From Cladocopium goreaui (Eukaryota; Sar; Dinophyceae; Suessiales; Symbiodiniaceae): a stretch of DNA of 64,000 nucleotides. The notes below the pieces were generated by a model. The model ran no database searches, was not told the DNA's origin, and saw nothing but the letters and a program-made list of their open reading frames with translations. The position numbers and the translations under genes are program-made. The DNA lies in assembly GCA_947184155.2 (NCBI GenBank), contig CAMXCT020002327.1, forward strand, positions 40,566-104,565, in the 5' to 3' direction. Shown here piece by piece: positions 11,817 through 23,700 of this stretch; the first letter of the stretch is position 1, and each line of letters opens with the position of its first letter.

Positions 11817-12229
11817 CTGGCCAACTCGTGCCGAGGGGAAACAGGCGGGATTCACCCCCCTCTCTCCCACCTGGTTAAGAACAGAGCACACATCGGAGCA
11901 AACTTACAGCACCCCCCCCCAAAAAATCAGTGGACAGAATCACTAGGAGACCACTCTCTCATGCTGGGGAAGTCTTCAAATTCGCATTTTCAAAATTTGC
12001 CATCCAAACATCCGACTGCAAGGAACAGCCAACAATGCTGTGACACGTAGCGGCTCGGCTTCAAAGGAGCTGGCCTCCAAGACCTCTACATGACATCTTT
12101 CCGTTTTCACACAAACTTCACCAATCCCTTGACGATTACTCATCTTGCCACATCTCCAACAAAGTCCAACTACCCCAAACTGTTGCTCATCCCTCAACAC
12201 CAGCAGGCAGGCATTCCAGCCGCGGGCGC

Positions 12230-12313
12230 CTCAGCTCCACAGTCACCGATGTTGTTGTTTTGGAGCTTAAGCAACCCCAAACTTCCATTGGTCTTAAGGC
12301 TTTCAGCCAGGGC
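12230..12313 (-). CDS. Gene B LRR exon, variable residues GL/K/Q
   Basis: 84-bp phase-0 LRR exon. Exposed positions read G,L / K / Q,N; turn I-G-D-C-G-A-E. Confidence 0.8.
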
Positions 12314-12751
12314 CTGGCCAACTCGTGCCGAGGGGAAACAGGCGGGATTCACCCCCCTCTTCCCACCTGGTGAAGAACAGAGCACGGATCGGGGCAAACT
12401 TACAGAGTACCCAACATCCAGTGGAAAGAATCACTGGGAGACCACTTGTCAAGATCACTATTTCTCTGCAGCTACTCCCTCTCATGCTGGGGAAGTCTTC
12501 AAATTCGCATTTTCAAAATTTGCCATCCAAACATCCGACTGCAAGGAACAGCCAACAATGCTGTGACACGTAGCGGCTCGGCTTCAAAGGAGCTGGCCTC
12601 CAAGACCTCTACATGACATCTTTCCTTTCTCACACAAACTTCACAAATCCCTTGAAGATTACTCATCTTGCCACATCTCCAACAAAGTCCAACTACCCCA
12701 AACTGTTGCTCATCCCTCAACACCAGCGAGCAGGCGTTCAGCCGCAGGTGC

Positions 12752-12835
12752 CTCAGCTCCACGGTCACCGATGTTGTTGTCATGGAGGTAAAGCCACCAC
12801 AAACTTCCATTGGTCTTAAGGCTTTCAGCCAGGGC
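12752..12835 (-). CDS. Gene B LRR exon, variable residues WW/Y/H
   Basis: 84-bp phase-0 LRR exon. Exposed positions read W,W / Y / H,D; turn I-G-D-R-G-A-E. Confidence 0.8.
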
Positions 12836-13268
12836 CTGGCCAACTCGTGCCGAGGGGAAACAGTTGGGATTCACCCCCTCTCCCCACCTGGTTAAGAACA
12901 GAGCACACATCGGGGCAAACTTACAGAGTACCCAACATCCAGTGGACAGAATCACTGGGAGACCACTTGTCAAGATCCAGAGAAACAGCTACTCCCTCTC
13001 ATGCTGGGGAAGTCTTCAAATTCGCATTTTCAAAATTCGCCATCCAAACATCCGACTGCAAGGAACAGCCAACAATGCTGTGACACGTAGCGGCTCGGCT
13101 TCAAAGGAGCTGGCCTCCAAGACCTCTACATGACATCTTTCCTTTCTCACACAAACTTCACCAATCCCTTGAAGATTACTAACCTTGCCATATCTCCAAC
13201 AAAGTCCAACTACCCCAAACTGTTGCTCATCCCTCAACACCAGCGAGCAGGCGTTCAGCCGCAGGTGC

Positions 13269-13352
13269 CTCAGCTCCACGGACACCGATGTTGTTGTCAC
13301 GGAGGGAAAGCCACCACAAACTTCCATTGGTCTTAAGGCTTTCAGCCAGGGC
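13269..13352 (-). CDS. Gene B LRR exon, variable residues WW/S/R
   Basis: 84-bp phase-0 LRR exon. Exposed positions read W,W / S / R,D; turn I-G-V-R-G-A-E. Confidence 0.8.
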
Positions 13353-13785
13353 CTGGCCAACTCGTGCCGAGGGGAAACAGGCGGGATTCACCCCCTCTCC
13401 CCACCTGGTTAAGAACAGAGCACACATGGGGGCAAATTTACAGAGTACCCAACATCCAGTGGACAGAATCACTGGGAGACCACTTGTCAAGATCCAGAGA
13501 AACAGCTACTCCCTCTCATGCTGGGGAAGTCTTCAAATTCGCATTTTCAAAATTCGCCATCCAAACATCCGACTGCAAGGAACAGCCAACAATGCTGTGA
13601 CACGTAGCGGCTCGGCTCCAAGGGAGCTGACCTACAAGACCTCTACATGACATCTTTCCGTTTTCACACAAACTTCACCAATCCCGTGACGATTACTCAT
13701 CTTGCCACATCTCCAACAAAGTCCAACTACCCCAAACTGTTGCTCATCCCTCAACACCAGCGAGCAGGCGTTCAGCCGCAGGTGC

Positions 13786-13869
13786 CTCAGCTCCACGGTC
13801 ACCGATGTTGTTGTCATGGAGGGAAAGCCACCACAAACTTCCATTGGTCTTAAGGCTTTCAGCCAGGGC
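13786..13869 (-). CDS. Gene B LRR exon, variable residues WW/S/H
   Basis: 84-bp phase-0 LRR exon. Exposed positions read W,W / S / H,D; turn I-G-D-R-G-A-E. The unit is almost identical to those at 13269 and 12752. Confidence 0.8.
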
Positions 13870-14159
13870 CTGGCCAACTCGTGCCGAGGGGAAACAGGTG
13901 GGATTCACCCCTTCTCCCCCACCTGGTTAAGAACAGAGCACACATCGGAGAATATCTACGGAGTACAGTGCCCAAAATACAGAATCGGTGGGAGGAGACC
14001 ACCTGTCAAGACCACTATTTCTCTGCAGCCACTCAATCTCCTGTTGGGGAAGTTCCAGAATTCGCATTTTCAAGATTTGCCGATCCAGGGCCTCAAGAAC
14101 TGGCAAAAAATGTTGCAAATAGCTCTCCTCAAACCCGCAGCGTGTCGCAGCAGAGATGC

Positions 14160-14240
14160 CTCTGCACCCTGGTCCCCGATCTTGTTGCAGCTTAGGTGAA
14201 CCCTTTTGGCGGTGCTGCTTTTCAGAGCCTCCGCCAAGAC
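14160..14240 (-). CDS. Gene B first LRR exon (27 residues)
   Basis: 81-bp exon matching 1100-1180 of gene A except for a few bases; the strand residues read V-H-L-S-C-N-K instead of V-D-L-S-C-N-K. Phase 0. Confidence 0.75.
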
Positions 14241-14934
14241 CTGCGGCAGCTCCCTCCCACGTGTCCCGGTGGGTATGCAGAGGATCCATCAACGGGGTGC
14301 AGATTTCAAGATGCGTTCAACGGAAACTCAGGGTCACAAGCCCCTAAATATCACGCTGCGAAACACTCGTTCCATGTTGAAAATTCCTGCTCTAGGCACC
14401 TATACAAATATGTGCATTGGCGTTTTGAAGAGCTCTCACAGTAGATCCATCTTTCTCGATGGAACATTTGGCCCTCGTCTAGAACAATTGGCACTTGTGG
14501 GACATGAGCGACCGACCTTTTGAGCACCTATTTCGCTGCTGAGAGATTTATCAGCACAGCACAGTTGGTGTCAACACACTTCGTTATTTGTGAGATCAGA
14601 AGAAACCTATTACAGTGCACCATACCTGCAGCATGCTGTGAGGGGCATGTGATCCCAATAGGATTTGAAAAGGGCCACAGCATAGCCTTTGCACACTGGT
14701 TCGCTGCGTCATTTGGATGGAATCTCAGAATTGCTGCGCACCAAGTGCATATCTACTTTTGAATCTTGTCACGCGTGAATTTACTGAGTTATTAAGAGTC
14801 CAATAAAGCACTGACTGGAAAGCGAGATCAGCAAAACAGCAGCAAAATGAAATCACCGACATGGGATATGAAACCATCACTTTCCCAGAAAAACATGGCC
14901 CCCAGCTTCGGCCCCGGAGACTCTAACACCGCAC

Positions 14935-15200
14935 CTTGGCGCCGGAATCGCCGATCTGCTGGAAAGAGAGATGGAAATCCTTTCAGACCGGTCCCCTCAA
15001 AAAGGCCCACTCGGTGACATGCTCTGACTAAGCACAAAGCGGCTTCCCCTCCTGAATTCCGGCTGGATCTTGCTGGCAAGTTGTGATCCACCGACTCCAA
15101 CACACCGACTCCCCAGAGCCCCGTCCCCCGCCTGCTGGGCGAACGCACCTGCCATGCGCTTCAGGATCTCGAGCTGCAAGTCACTGAGCTTGTTGAGGTC
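14935..15200 (-). CDS. Gene B exons 3 and 4 (15200-15132 and 14955-14935)
   Basis: Exon 3 encodes 23 residues starting D-L-N-K-L-S, with donor CAG|GC. Mini-exon 4 encodes I-G-D-S-G-A-K, with acceptor CCAGCAG| and donor CAAG|GTG. A GC-AG intron of about 175 bp separates them; the same place in gene C is uninterrupted. Confidence 0.6.
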
Positions 15201-15431
15201 CTGCACAGGAAACAAGTTCAACCTTTGTTGACTTGTGGGCTTGTGACCCTGCACTTCCAGCTGTAGCAAATTGCAGGAATGAAAGTCTGTTTGCCTGCTA
15301 CGAGACAAAGGGTCGCACAGCTGGCCAAGCAGCTAAGTTCATATCCAAAAGCCTAAATCTCAACATGCACAACACTTCCTGAGTATCAGTTGCAAGCTTC
15401 CGGAAATGCTGGTGCCATAGCGAACTAAGTC

Positions 15432-15590
15432 CTTCAGCTCTTCGCTCATGAAGTCGCAGCGCTTCGTTACATCAAGAAAGAAGGTCAAATGCGGCAGCAT
15501 CTCCGCGAAAAGCTGGCTGCGATCCATGATTTCTGCGTCTGTAAGACGCATCAGCCTGTCATACATCCCGTCCTCATCCATGATTTCTAC
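15432..15590 (-). CDS. Gene B exon 2, linker
   Basis: A 53-residue phase-0 exon. Acceptor TGCGCAG|GT, donor AAG|GA. It ends with the conserved K-R-C-D-F-M-S-E-E-L-K. Confidence 0.65.
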
Positions 15591-15741
15591 CTGCGCATGT
15601 ATGGGACATGAGATAGACATGAGACAGAGTGTTGCTGGTGCTGAGACTGCAATATTGACGCCATCGTGGAAGGGACTAGATATATCTATATCATTCGTTC
15701 TGATATCAAACCTGTGTAAAAGACCCTTTGGTGGATCCGGC

Positions 15742-16909
15742 CTCTTCCCACAACACTTTGGCCGCTATAGTGTTGCCACTTTTCATGGCTCTGTTGAGCC
15801 TCTTTCCCAGCGCCGGGATCGCAGCCGAGCGCACGGGCTCAAACAATAAAAAGGTGAGAGCAACCTGTACTCCAGGTATGACTAGATTCAAGGCAGCGAC
15901 AAAAAAGGATCCGCCTTCAACAGCCAAAAAAAGGACAGACATCAGTGCCTGGGGCACATTCTCAATGAGCAAGTGGTGGCGCTTGCTCTTTGTCACTTGT
16001 CTGTAAATTGTGGGGAGGATAATGCCTTCCCAACAACCTCCGGACCACTCACCTTGGACCTTTGGGGCGATTAGCAAAACTGACAGGTGACTCGTGGCCA
16101 GCTCGTTAAAACAGTTTGCACCCAGTGCACCCCTTCTTGGACGGTCGAGCCAATCGCGAGGTGGGTATCTTGCAAGATAAAAAAACCAGGCATGGAAGGC
16201 TACTAGGTACGACCAGCTCAACACTCCGACTATCTTCATGAAAACGTGCTGTGACTGTAAACAAAGCCCTCCAAAAATGATGTCTTTCAAAGTGTCAAAC
16301 TGGTCAGATAAAAACCGGTGCCATGGAGGAAAATGAAGCCACAGCAAAAGCTGTGGCATCAAAGCGGTCACCCGCTTTGAGCCAGGCCACCGCCAGCACG
16401 GCTTGGATGAGAAGGGAAGCACCGGCACAACAAAACAGCAACAAATAAACTTCCCAGTCCAAGCCGAGTGTCTTGGACAGCCTTCCGTTTTCCAGGCTCC
16501 ACAGACATGCCGCGAAGCTCAACAATACCGTGCTGCCGAAGCTCAACATGACCAGCTGTAGTTGAGCTCCTTGGCTCAGTGGGGCGGTCTGACCCAGAGC
16601 CTGGTAGGAGCTGAATGCTTTTAATTCAGCTCCCACAACCATGATGACCGTTCCCACAATAGTAACAGACAGAAACACCGCCACAAAAACACAAAGAAAC
16701 CAATGGAAACGATCTGCCCTTTCCTGATCCGTCATGGCTCTGATTTCTGCAATCGTTGGGAGGAACTCTTTTGGCTCCTCAACCGTCTGCGCCGTAAAAT
16801 TTCCATGGAAAGGATTCTCTACGATTCCAACTAAATCCGGCAAGGCAGGCATCTCGGGCAGCGAAAGAGCCACAGCAGCAGAAACGAGGCTCAGCAGCTG
16901 GATTTTCAT
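15742..16909 (-). pseudogene. Gene B membrane exon, +1 frameshift near 16315
   Basis: The N-terminal 199 codons (16909-16314) encode the same leader and first three helices as gene A. After the extra base, reading continues in another frame (from about 16313) with helices 4 to 6 and the I-E-N-V-P-Q-A motif intact down to the conserved L-W-E-E end. The loop before C-F-N-E-L differs from gene A (R-Y-P-P-R-D-W region). It is otherwise highly similar to gene A. Confidence 0.85.
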
Positions 16910-19900
16910 GGCGCCACGTTGGGAGGTCTCGATCTGTTTCTATCTGCGCGCTGTTGAGCTTCCAAAACTGGCCACAGGAAGTGAAGGCGTGGGCCATGGG
17001 TGTGTCAGCTTCACGCAGTAGGTTATGAGGCTCAAAGCTGTTTCGAATTGTTGGAAATTTTGAGTTAGCCTCAAATATCGTTTAAATCATCCATTTCATC
17101 CATTTTCATAGGATTTTCCATGATAAGCCATCTATTTTGGGGTACCCCCATTTATGGAAACCCCCAGTTAGCCTCAGAGTTTGTCAGAGATCACAACCAA
17201 TCTGCGAAAGAATGAGATCCTGGAGATGCTTCGCAGCACTGTGATTCTTTTCCGAGCAGACGGTGATTCTTTGGCACTTGGCGCTCTCAACTCTTTGGAT
17301 CTTCCCTGCTTTCAAGGTCCATATGTGTCGAAGCTTGGAAGCCGTTTGCTATTTAAAGAAACACGGGCCACTGTTTATCCCCATTGTGTTTTGAAACATT
17401 GAGCCCTAAAAGCTTTTCATTCTGACAGTTTTCTTGCAAATCACACTCAACCTGAATTGCTTCAATAATCTTCAATATGTTCACACCTGCAACTTTCCAA
17501 GCATAGCCATGTATGGAATCCAAGGAATGGCCTATGCAGCAAACTGCTCTCAAAGTTCGTGATGTCGTGGCAGAGAGAGCATGGGACCTCTGCACAATCA
17601 GTCACTAGCGAATGCAAATCTCATGGCTCAAAGAACAAGCGGACCCTGTGACAGCTGTCCCCCACCACCAGCCAAGCTAATCTTCCTGCCGATGGTTCAG
17701 AAACCGGCATGCGAGTGACTCAGTGTGATTTCAGACAATTTACGGCCATCCACAGTACTGAGCAGCGCGCGTGTACTTTCTTCAGCCCACTTGTGCGGGC
17801 AAAAACAAAACACCTCAGCCTGTTTGCAGCTCCAGGTTAAGACGACATCCACTGAAACATCATTTCCTCTACCAATAGCAAACACTGCCCTGGGCAACTG
17901 AAGAAAACCGTCCCAAAAATCCAACGAAATGTGCGATGCGGGAATCCATTGATAGTGGATGTGAGAAACCTGCAACCTGTTTGGTCCTAAGATTAATTAC
18001 CATCTCTCTGCCGAGCCTGGGGTTGCTACAACACTCCTGGAGCGCGGAACGTGATTACCAGGAATGGGACTCCGTAAGACCAAAAATGCTGACATCTTCA
18101 AAAATTATGTTTGCACGCGTAGGTGTGCCCTAGTGGGAGCAGTATTTTGAAGCAAGAAGCGGACACTCCAAACAGATCGGCACTCTTGCGACACTCCCAT
18201 ATGTCAGTGACTCATGGTAGAATGCAATGAATTTGTTTGCTGAAAGACAAAAAATCCAACTGCATCAGTTCCGATGTAAATATCGAATTTCTGCATTGTC
18301 GTACTAGCTTGCCATACCGGCGCGGGTCATGGTTCCAAACTCCAGTTTGCCAGGTGACCAAGTGCATTTCACACCATGTTTTTCAGCTTGCTTGAGCAAA
18401 TATAGCAAGTACCTGCCTCAGGCTTAAGATGACACCCTCAAAAAGATAGGTTAACAGCAACATGTCATATCTTAATGCTGAAGTTGCTGTCTTATACGTT
18501 TGATTCTCTGTTTCGGCATTAAATAGCCATTATTTCTATCGACTTAGATATTGTTCTTAGGATATAAATTGCTCTAAGTCCATGAACAAGGTCAAAATCG
18601 CCCCACCCAAGCGGGTGGCCAAATTTCGACAGCCTCCCCAGCAGCCCTAGCCGGCCTTGCCGCTGCCATGGGCACTCCTGGAGGGCCATGGGATTTTGGC
18701 ATCTGTGTGGGGCACCTTGCCTCTGAATGAAGGAAAATTCATGGAAATCTGGTTTGTGGTTGACCTACTATGGCCATAGTACCCCTCTGAAAAATGATGG
18801 AGTTCGTCAATGGGAAGGATGACATCCCATATATTCTGGAAAATAATCCAGTCATGTTTGAAACCACCAGAAATTCATCAGCTGCATTGATTTCATCTGA
18901 TCTTGATCTTACAGAAATCCTAATTGTTGATGGAGAAACAGCTGGAATGTCACCGACAACGATTCTGCACAACCAATGATGACCTTCTTGGAACTGCGAA
19001 TTCACCGAATCCCCCCGGAATTGGTGTAGTGTAGTATTTATATAGAAGCCACAAGCGGACACTCCAACCAGTTTGTCCTCTCTTGGCACCTTTAAAAGTA
19101 TATCTGAATCTTAATCGCTTATACCCTGAAGTGCTAAAATTGGGAGTTGTTTATGCGGCTTGGGTTCGACATATTTAAGAGGACGCACCGCAAATGTGAA
19201 CAATTGTTCAGCAAGTGGTCCAACGCGACATCCAATTGCACCATGTTTGCATCAAACATATCCAATGATTCTCTCCGCAGCCTGCATCAATGCAGTCAAA
19301 CAAAACCCCACAGTTTCTCCCCCAAACCAATGCTGGCGCTCCTTTCCATGTGTCTGTCAGCCCCAGGCGCGACTCTCACCACGGAAAAAATATCCCCGCC
19401 GAAGTGATTTTTGCATAGTTTTACTATGTTTTGCTATGTTTTGGTAACATGGTACAGGCACTGGAAACTGTCCAGCCAAGTTTCAATCTTCGCACCACCT
19501 TTCGGGCCCAAAACGGATCAACAAACCCAGCATGATGCAATATCATCCTGTCAGAGATATGTCAGTCATGAGTGCTAAATGTCATGTTTGATGTGCCCAG
19601 GAAAACATCTCCACAGACCTTTATGAATGTGGATCATTGGAGGAAAGAGGCAAGAAAATGCGCAGCGATCGCAATTCGATCTTTTCTTCGATACGCTTAG
19701 CACCTCCAATATGTGCTGAAGCAGAACTGCAAACCTTTGAAGCTGATGCCAGAGCTGCCACATTCAATAACTTCATAGACTTAGCCAAGTTTCACTCAAC
19801 TCTATATTTAATCATCATATGATATATCATATTATATTGGCTTGATGTTGATGCCTTGCATTCAGACATTCGCAGCTCAAACGCATGGCTTCGAATAAAG

Positions 19901-20717
19901 CGTTGACAAGTTCCAAGGGAAAGGTCGCGTCTGTTCCACAGAGTGATTAGAAAGCCACGCTAGTTGAGCATGCGCATGCTTTCCTTAATTTCTTTCCAAC
20001 TGGTACCAGGAACAGTTATCCACTTGGGACTTCGTTGGAACAGAAGCACCACCCGTCATTTGCCAGCGCCTTGGTGTTCCAAGATGTTGGGCCATATTTC
20101 ATGGATGCATCTCACATGTTTGTACAAACCTTGTACATAGAGCAATTAATGCTTGCAACAGTCATCATGGCTACGAGTACTCAAAAATCCTCAAGGTTCC
20201 CAATATTCCAGAGCTTGGGACTCTTTGTTTGCTGTAAAGGTCTCTCAATTTCACATTCCCAGTCTCCACTTCAATTCTGTGACAGAACCTGCAATTCCAA
20301 GTACTGGCTGATGTCAAGTAGGAAAGCAACCTACACTGCAAACTTCTGCGCGGTAAAATACCTGTAAGTTGCATGATGATTTGAAGGGTTGTTTTTCTCC
20401 AAATACTCCATGCCAAGCTTCAATTCTTAAAATCAGTTGCCTCGCCAGGGACATGCCAAAAAGGCAAACACAAGACACATGGGGTGCAACAGTCTGACCA
20501 TGCCGAAGTAAAACCATAATGTGTTTATTATGTTTTATTGCATGCTTCGGATCTGTGAAAGTTAACTGCAATGAACACAAGCAGCCCTCCCGAATACAGC
20601 CAAGCAACTGCTGGATGCCCAATGGCCTCAAGATCCAAACCCCTCCAATCGTTCAATATGCGCTAGCCATACCTAGCCTGCGTTATGAATGTGCTTGGGT
20701 AACCTTGGATTCTCTCG
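16910..20717. other. Region upstream of gene B, no supported gene
   Basis: Near-identical copy of 4219-8051. No conserved reading frame could be supported. It ends at the left border of the mobile element. Confidence 0.5.
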
Positions 20718-23700
20718 TGAGAACATGTGTCGTGCGTTTCCAAACTGCTCACTTGAAAGCTGCTCGCACTGGTTCTTTTGGCCTGGGGTGCTCTGTGACA
20801 GCTGGTCCTGTCTGCTTGACAGCTGGAGCTGCTGCTGGAGCCAATCTCTCCCACACTGGCGCCAGTTCCCCATTCCTCCAGTGTGAGTCATAGTGAGTGG
20901 AGCAGGTTGGATCGCGATCATGTCGTTGAGTGCTTTCCCGTGAGCATAGTCCGAATCGACTGCCACGCGTGCCAGAATGTCATAGATGCCTTCCGCTGGT
21001 ATTTCCGTCCAATTGGCGTTGATTTTCTGCATCTCGTCATACTGGAAGCGAGAGACGCTGTCACTGATGTTCAGGTTGGACTGGACCCATTCGAGATGTA
21101 AGTGCCAGCCGTCGAGGGCGATGATCCTCCATACCAATGCCAGGACATTGCAGATGGCAGGGTCTCGGCAATAGCCTGTCCTCAAGGCAAAGAAGCCTGC
21201 CGTGTTGTCAATGAAGGACATCACCAGGTTCGAGGGCAATTGACGGCAGGTCAAGAATCCCATGAGTTGGGCAGCAATCTCGAGGAAGTAGATGTAGGCT
21301 TTCCTGGTACAAAACTTCTTGATGAGTCGTGAAGGCAAGCTTCCGGAGGAAAACCAAGTGTTGCCTTCGAAATGAATCACCACTCCCCAACCATTCTCAT
21401 AGGTATGGCACTTTGTCTTGTGCCAATGTTTCGGGATAGTCTTGGATCCTGGTGAGTGGTGTGTGCCATCAATCACGAAGTACGCATCTGAATAGAGGAC
21501 GATGCAACTTTGGTCCATCTGCTTGGGGATCACCCTGGGTTGGATCTCTCGAAGAAGATTCATCAGCGATCGTAGTGCCGATCTGAGTGGTCCGTTCAGT
21601 TGGCCGTCATGGTCGCCCTCTGAAAGTCCATGCGCTCTTGCGTAGAGCGGTTGGAGTGATGCGCGACCCAATTGGCCGAACAGAGTTGAGGTCAGGAAAA
21701 CCAACTTTCCTGCGAGTCGGTGAGCTGCCTCATCTGTCAGTCTGTTGGTCTCCAATGCATTCTGGATGACCTTCTTGGCCTTGTCGCATCGTTCAGGGTG
21801 TGGTGACAAAATCACCTCGTCCTCTGTGATGTGCATATTGATGCCCAAAACTTTCTGTCGGGCTGCTGGTGGTAGAGCCTTTCTTTCTTTCATGCGGAGT
21901 CCAAGTACCCTCATAAGGCGTGTGAACTCTGAGAAGCTGCTGTGTACCAGGGCTGAAGGCTCAACGCCAATGAAATCATCGACGTAGTGTCCCAGCGGCG
22001 TCGCCAGTAGACGGCGGCTCAAAAACATGATGCCGTCTGCAGCCCTGTTGAAGTTCCAAACTGAGCTCACTGCGCCGAAGGTCATCGCATGATGTTGAAG
22101 GAGTATTGGCCCTCTGGGTGTCATGAGGACACAGAAACAATCTGTTGGGTCACGTACTGGAAACTGTCTGTATGCTCCGTCCAGGTCCTGGGCCCAAACC
22201 AGAGATGTGTCTCCTCCCTGTGGGGCCGACAATGCCAGGTCAGTGAACGTTCTGATGTCATGGTGGTGTGGCACGTCATACGCCACAACTGTTGCTTTGT
22301 GGCCTGACCGACGGAAATCTTCGCACCGCCGGATCTTGTCGGCTTGGACCACACTAAAACAAAAACTGGTGCAGATGTTCTGAATGGGTAGCTGGAGCAA
22401 GGGCATCTCGTCGATGGTCGTGGTCTGAGTCGGCCACCAATCAGGAGCTCGGTAGGGTCCTGACATTCTGCCCTTCTTCAGCTCAGAGCGCAGTTCATCC
22501 AACATGGATGACCATTCTGGATCCACGCGTTTGCTGCGCAGTTTGGCTCTGGTATAGTGTTGGTTGTGCTTCATGAAGGTCTCGGCCGACGTTGGGAACT
22601 CATACTTGCTGTCAGCCCGTGGGAGCCAGCCCGCTCCCGCATGTAATTCGCCAGTCACCTGGAACCCTGACTGGAGGTCTTCTGTGAGCTCTGGAAGGCC
22701 TGGCATCTTGGCCAGGTCGAGCAATCGCAACAGAAGTGGAATCTGTGAGATTTGGTTGTGGTCTTTGTTGAAGTACACCTGGGCCACGTGAGGTGGAAGT
22801 GACTTCCACCAGGTCTCGGTCGCATCCATGCTGTCGAGGGCCCACTGTTCGATCTCGTCCACTATCTCTGTCCTCATGCGTGCGAGGCTGCCTCCAATGA
22901 TGCCGCGGAGGTCCACACATTGCTGTAGCCCCGGCTCCAGCCGAGGGGGCCGTTGTACTGGGTGACTGGAAGCCACGGCCATCTGCCAATGCTCCCACAT
23001 CGACCCGGCTTGGGCCACGCACGTTGCTTCGCTGGGCCATGTCCCTGGGCCCAGGTGCGGTGTCGTTGGCTGCAGGAAGGTCAGCATGGTCTGCAGCGCG
23101 GTGTGCCGTGGCTGTGGCACGGGTGACGAAGCGGTCACCATCAACATGGATTGGAGGACCAGCATCATGATGAACCGTGCTGATCCAATGTGCCAACCGT
23201 TTGCCAGCATTCTGTGTCTGGCTTTCTCCGACACTCCCGGGACTGACGTATACCATTTCGGCAGCTGGTGCAGCTGTTCCTTGGCTTCCGGGGGCGGGAC
23301 CACCATGCTCCCATCGGCTGCATGGAGAAGAGCCTCCTTGGAGTATTGCCATGGAGCAAATAGCCGCCCATCATTCATCCATCGCGCCTTCTGTTCAGGG
23401 TCTATCTTCCCTTTCAGCTTCTTCGGCGCTGGTCTGCCATCGTCCGATGGTGCTGGAGTTGTCAGACACGGGATGCGCTTGTCATGAGATGCCACCGCAT
23501 TGTGAAGTCGAAGGCCTTCCAGCTGGAGATCCGTCTCCTCCTGGAACGTGGTGTCGTGATGGAGACGGTGGTATTTTTGGCTCTTGGACCACCGTAACCG
23601 TTTCCCTGTGATGGGATTTGTCCGGATGCTGCTCCAGTCCACTCTTGTCCACCACAAACGAGGGCGGTTGATGAGGCCGAAGTCTTGCGCGTCAGACAAG

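Larger units (their letters stand above)
10600..13925 (-). repeat. Tandem LRR-exon array of gene B, seven units of about 517 bp
   Basis: Exon starts are spaced 519, 516, 497, 522, 517 and 517 bp. Introns are nearly identical between units apart from small indels (for example a C-rich tract near 11910-11925). Each unit ends with the piece that normally precedes the penultimate exon, including an orphan TTCCTTGCAG acceptor. The units therefore arose by tandem duplication of one LRR exon with its intron. Confidence 0.95.
9766..16909 (-). pseudogene. Gene B: membrane-LRR paralog with frameshifted membrane exon
   Basis: The exon series matches gene A: 16909-15742 (membrane exon), 15590-15432, 15200-15132, 14955-14935, 14240-14160, seven LRR exons (13869-13786, 13352-13269, 12835-12752, 12313-12230, 11816-11733, 11300-11217, 10781-10698), 10246-10142 and tail 9936-9766. 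All are phase 0 except the membrane exon. That exon is 1168 bp, one more than a multiple of three, because of an extra C near 16315-16316 compared with gene A. The shift would truncate the protein near residue 199, before helix 4. All other exons remain open and the LRR exons look actively varied, so either the loss is very recent, it is a sequence error in a C/A run, or the locus now serves as an LRR donor. Confidence 0.7.

Noticed and set aside
589..13853. Repeated plus-strand frames in the LRR array (starting M-T-S-F-R-F-H-T-N-F)
   Set aside because: They are the antisense of the LRR units, with no domain; the minus strand carries the LRR consensus and the splice borders.
10600..13925. CRISPR-like array
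   Set aside because: Units are over 500 bp and contain LRR exons; there are no short palindromic repeats with unique spacers.
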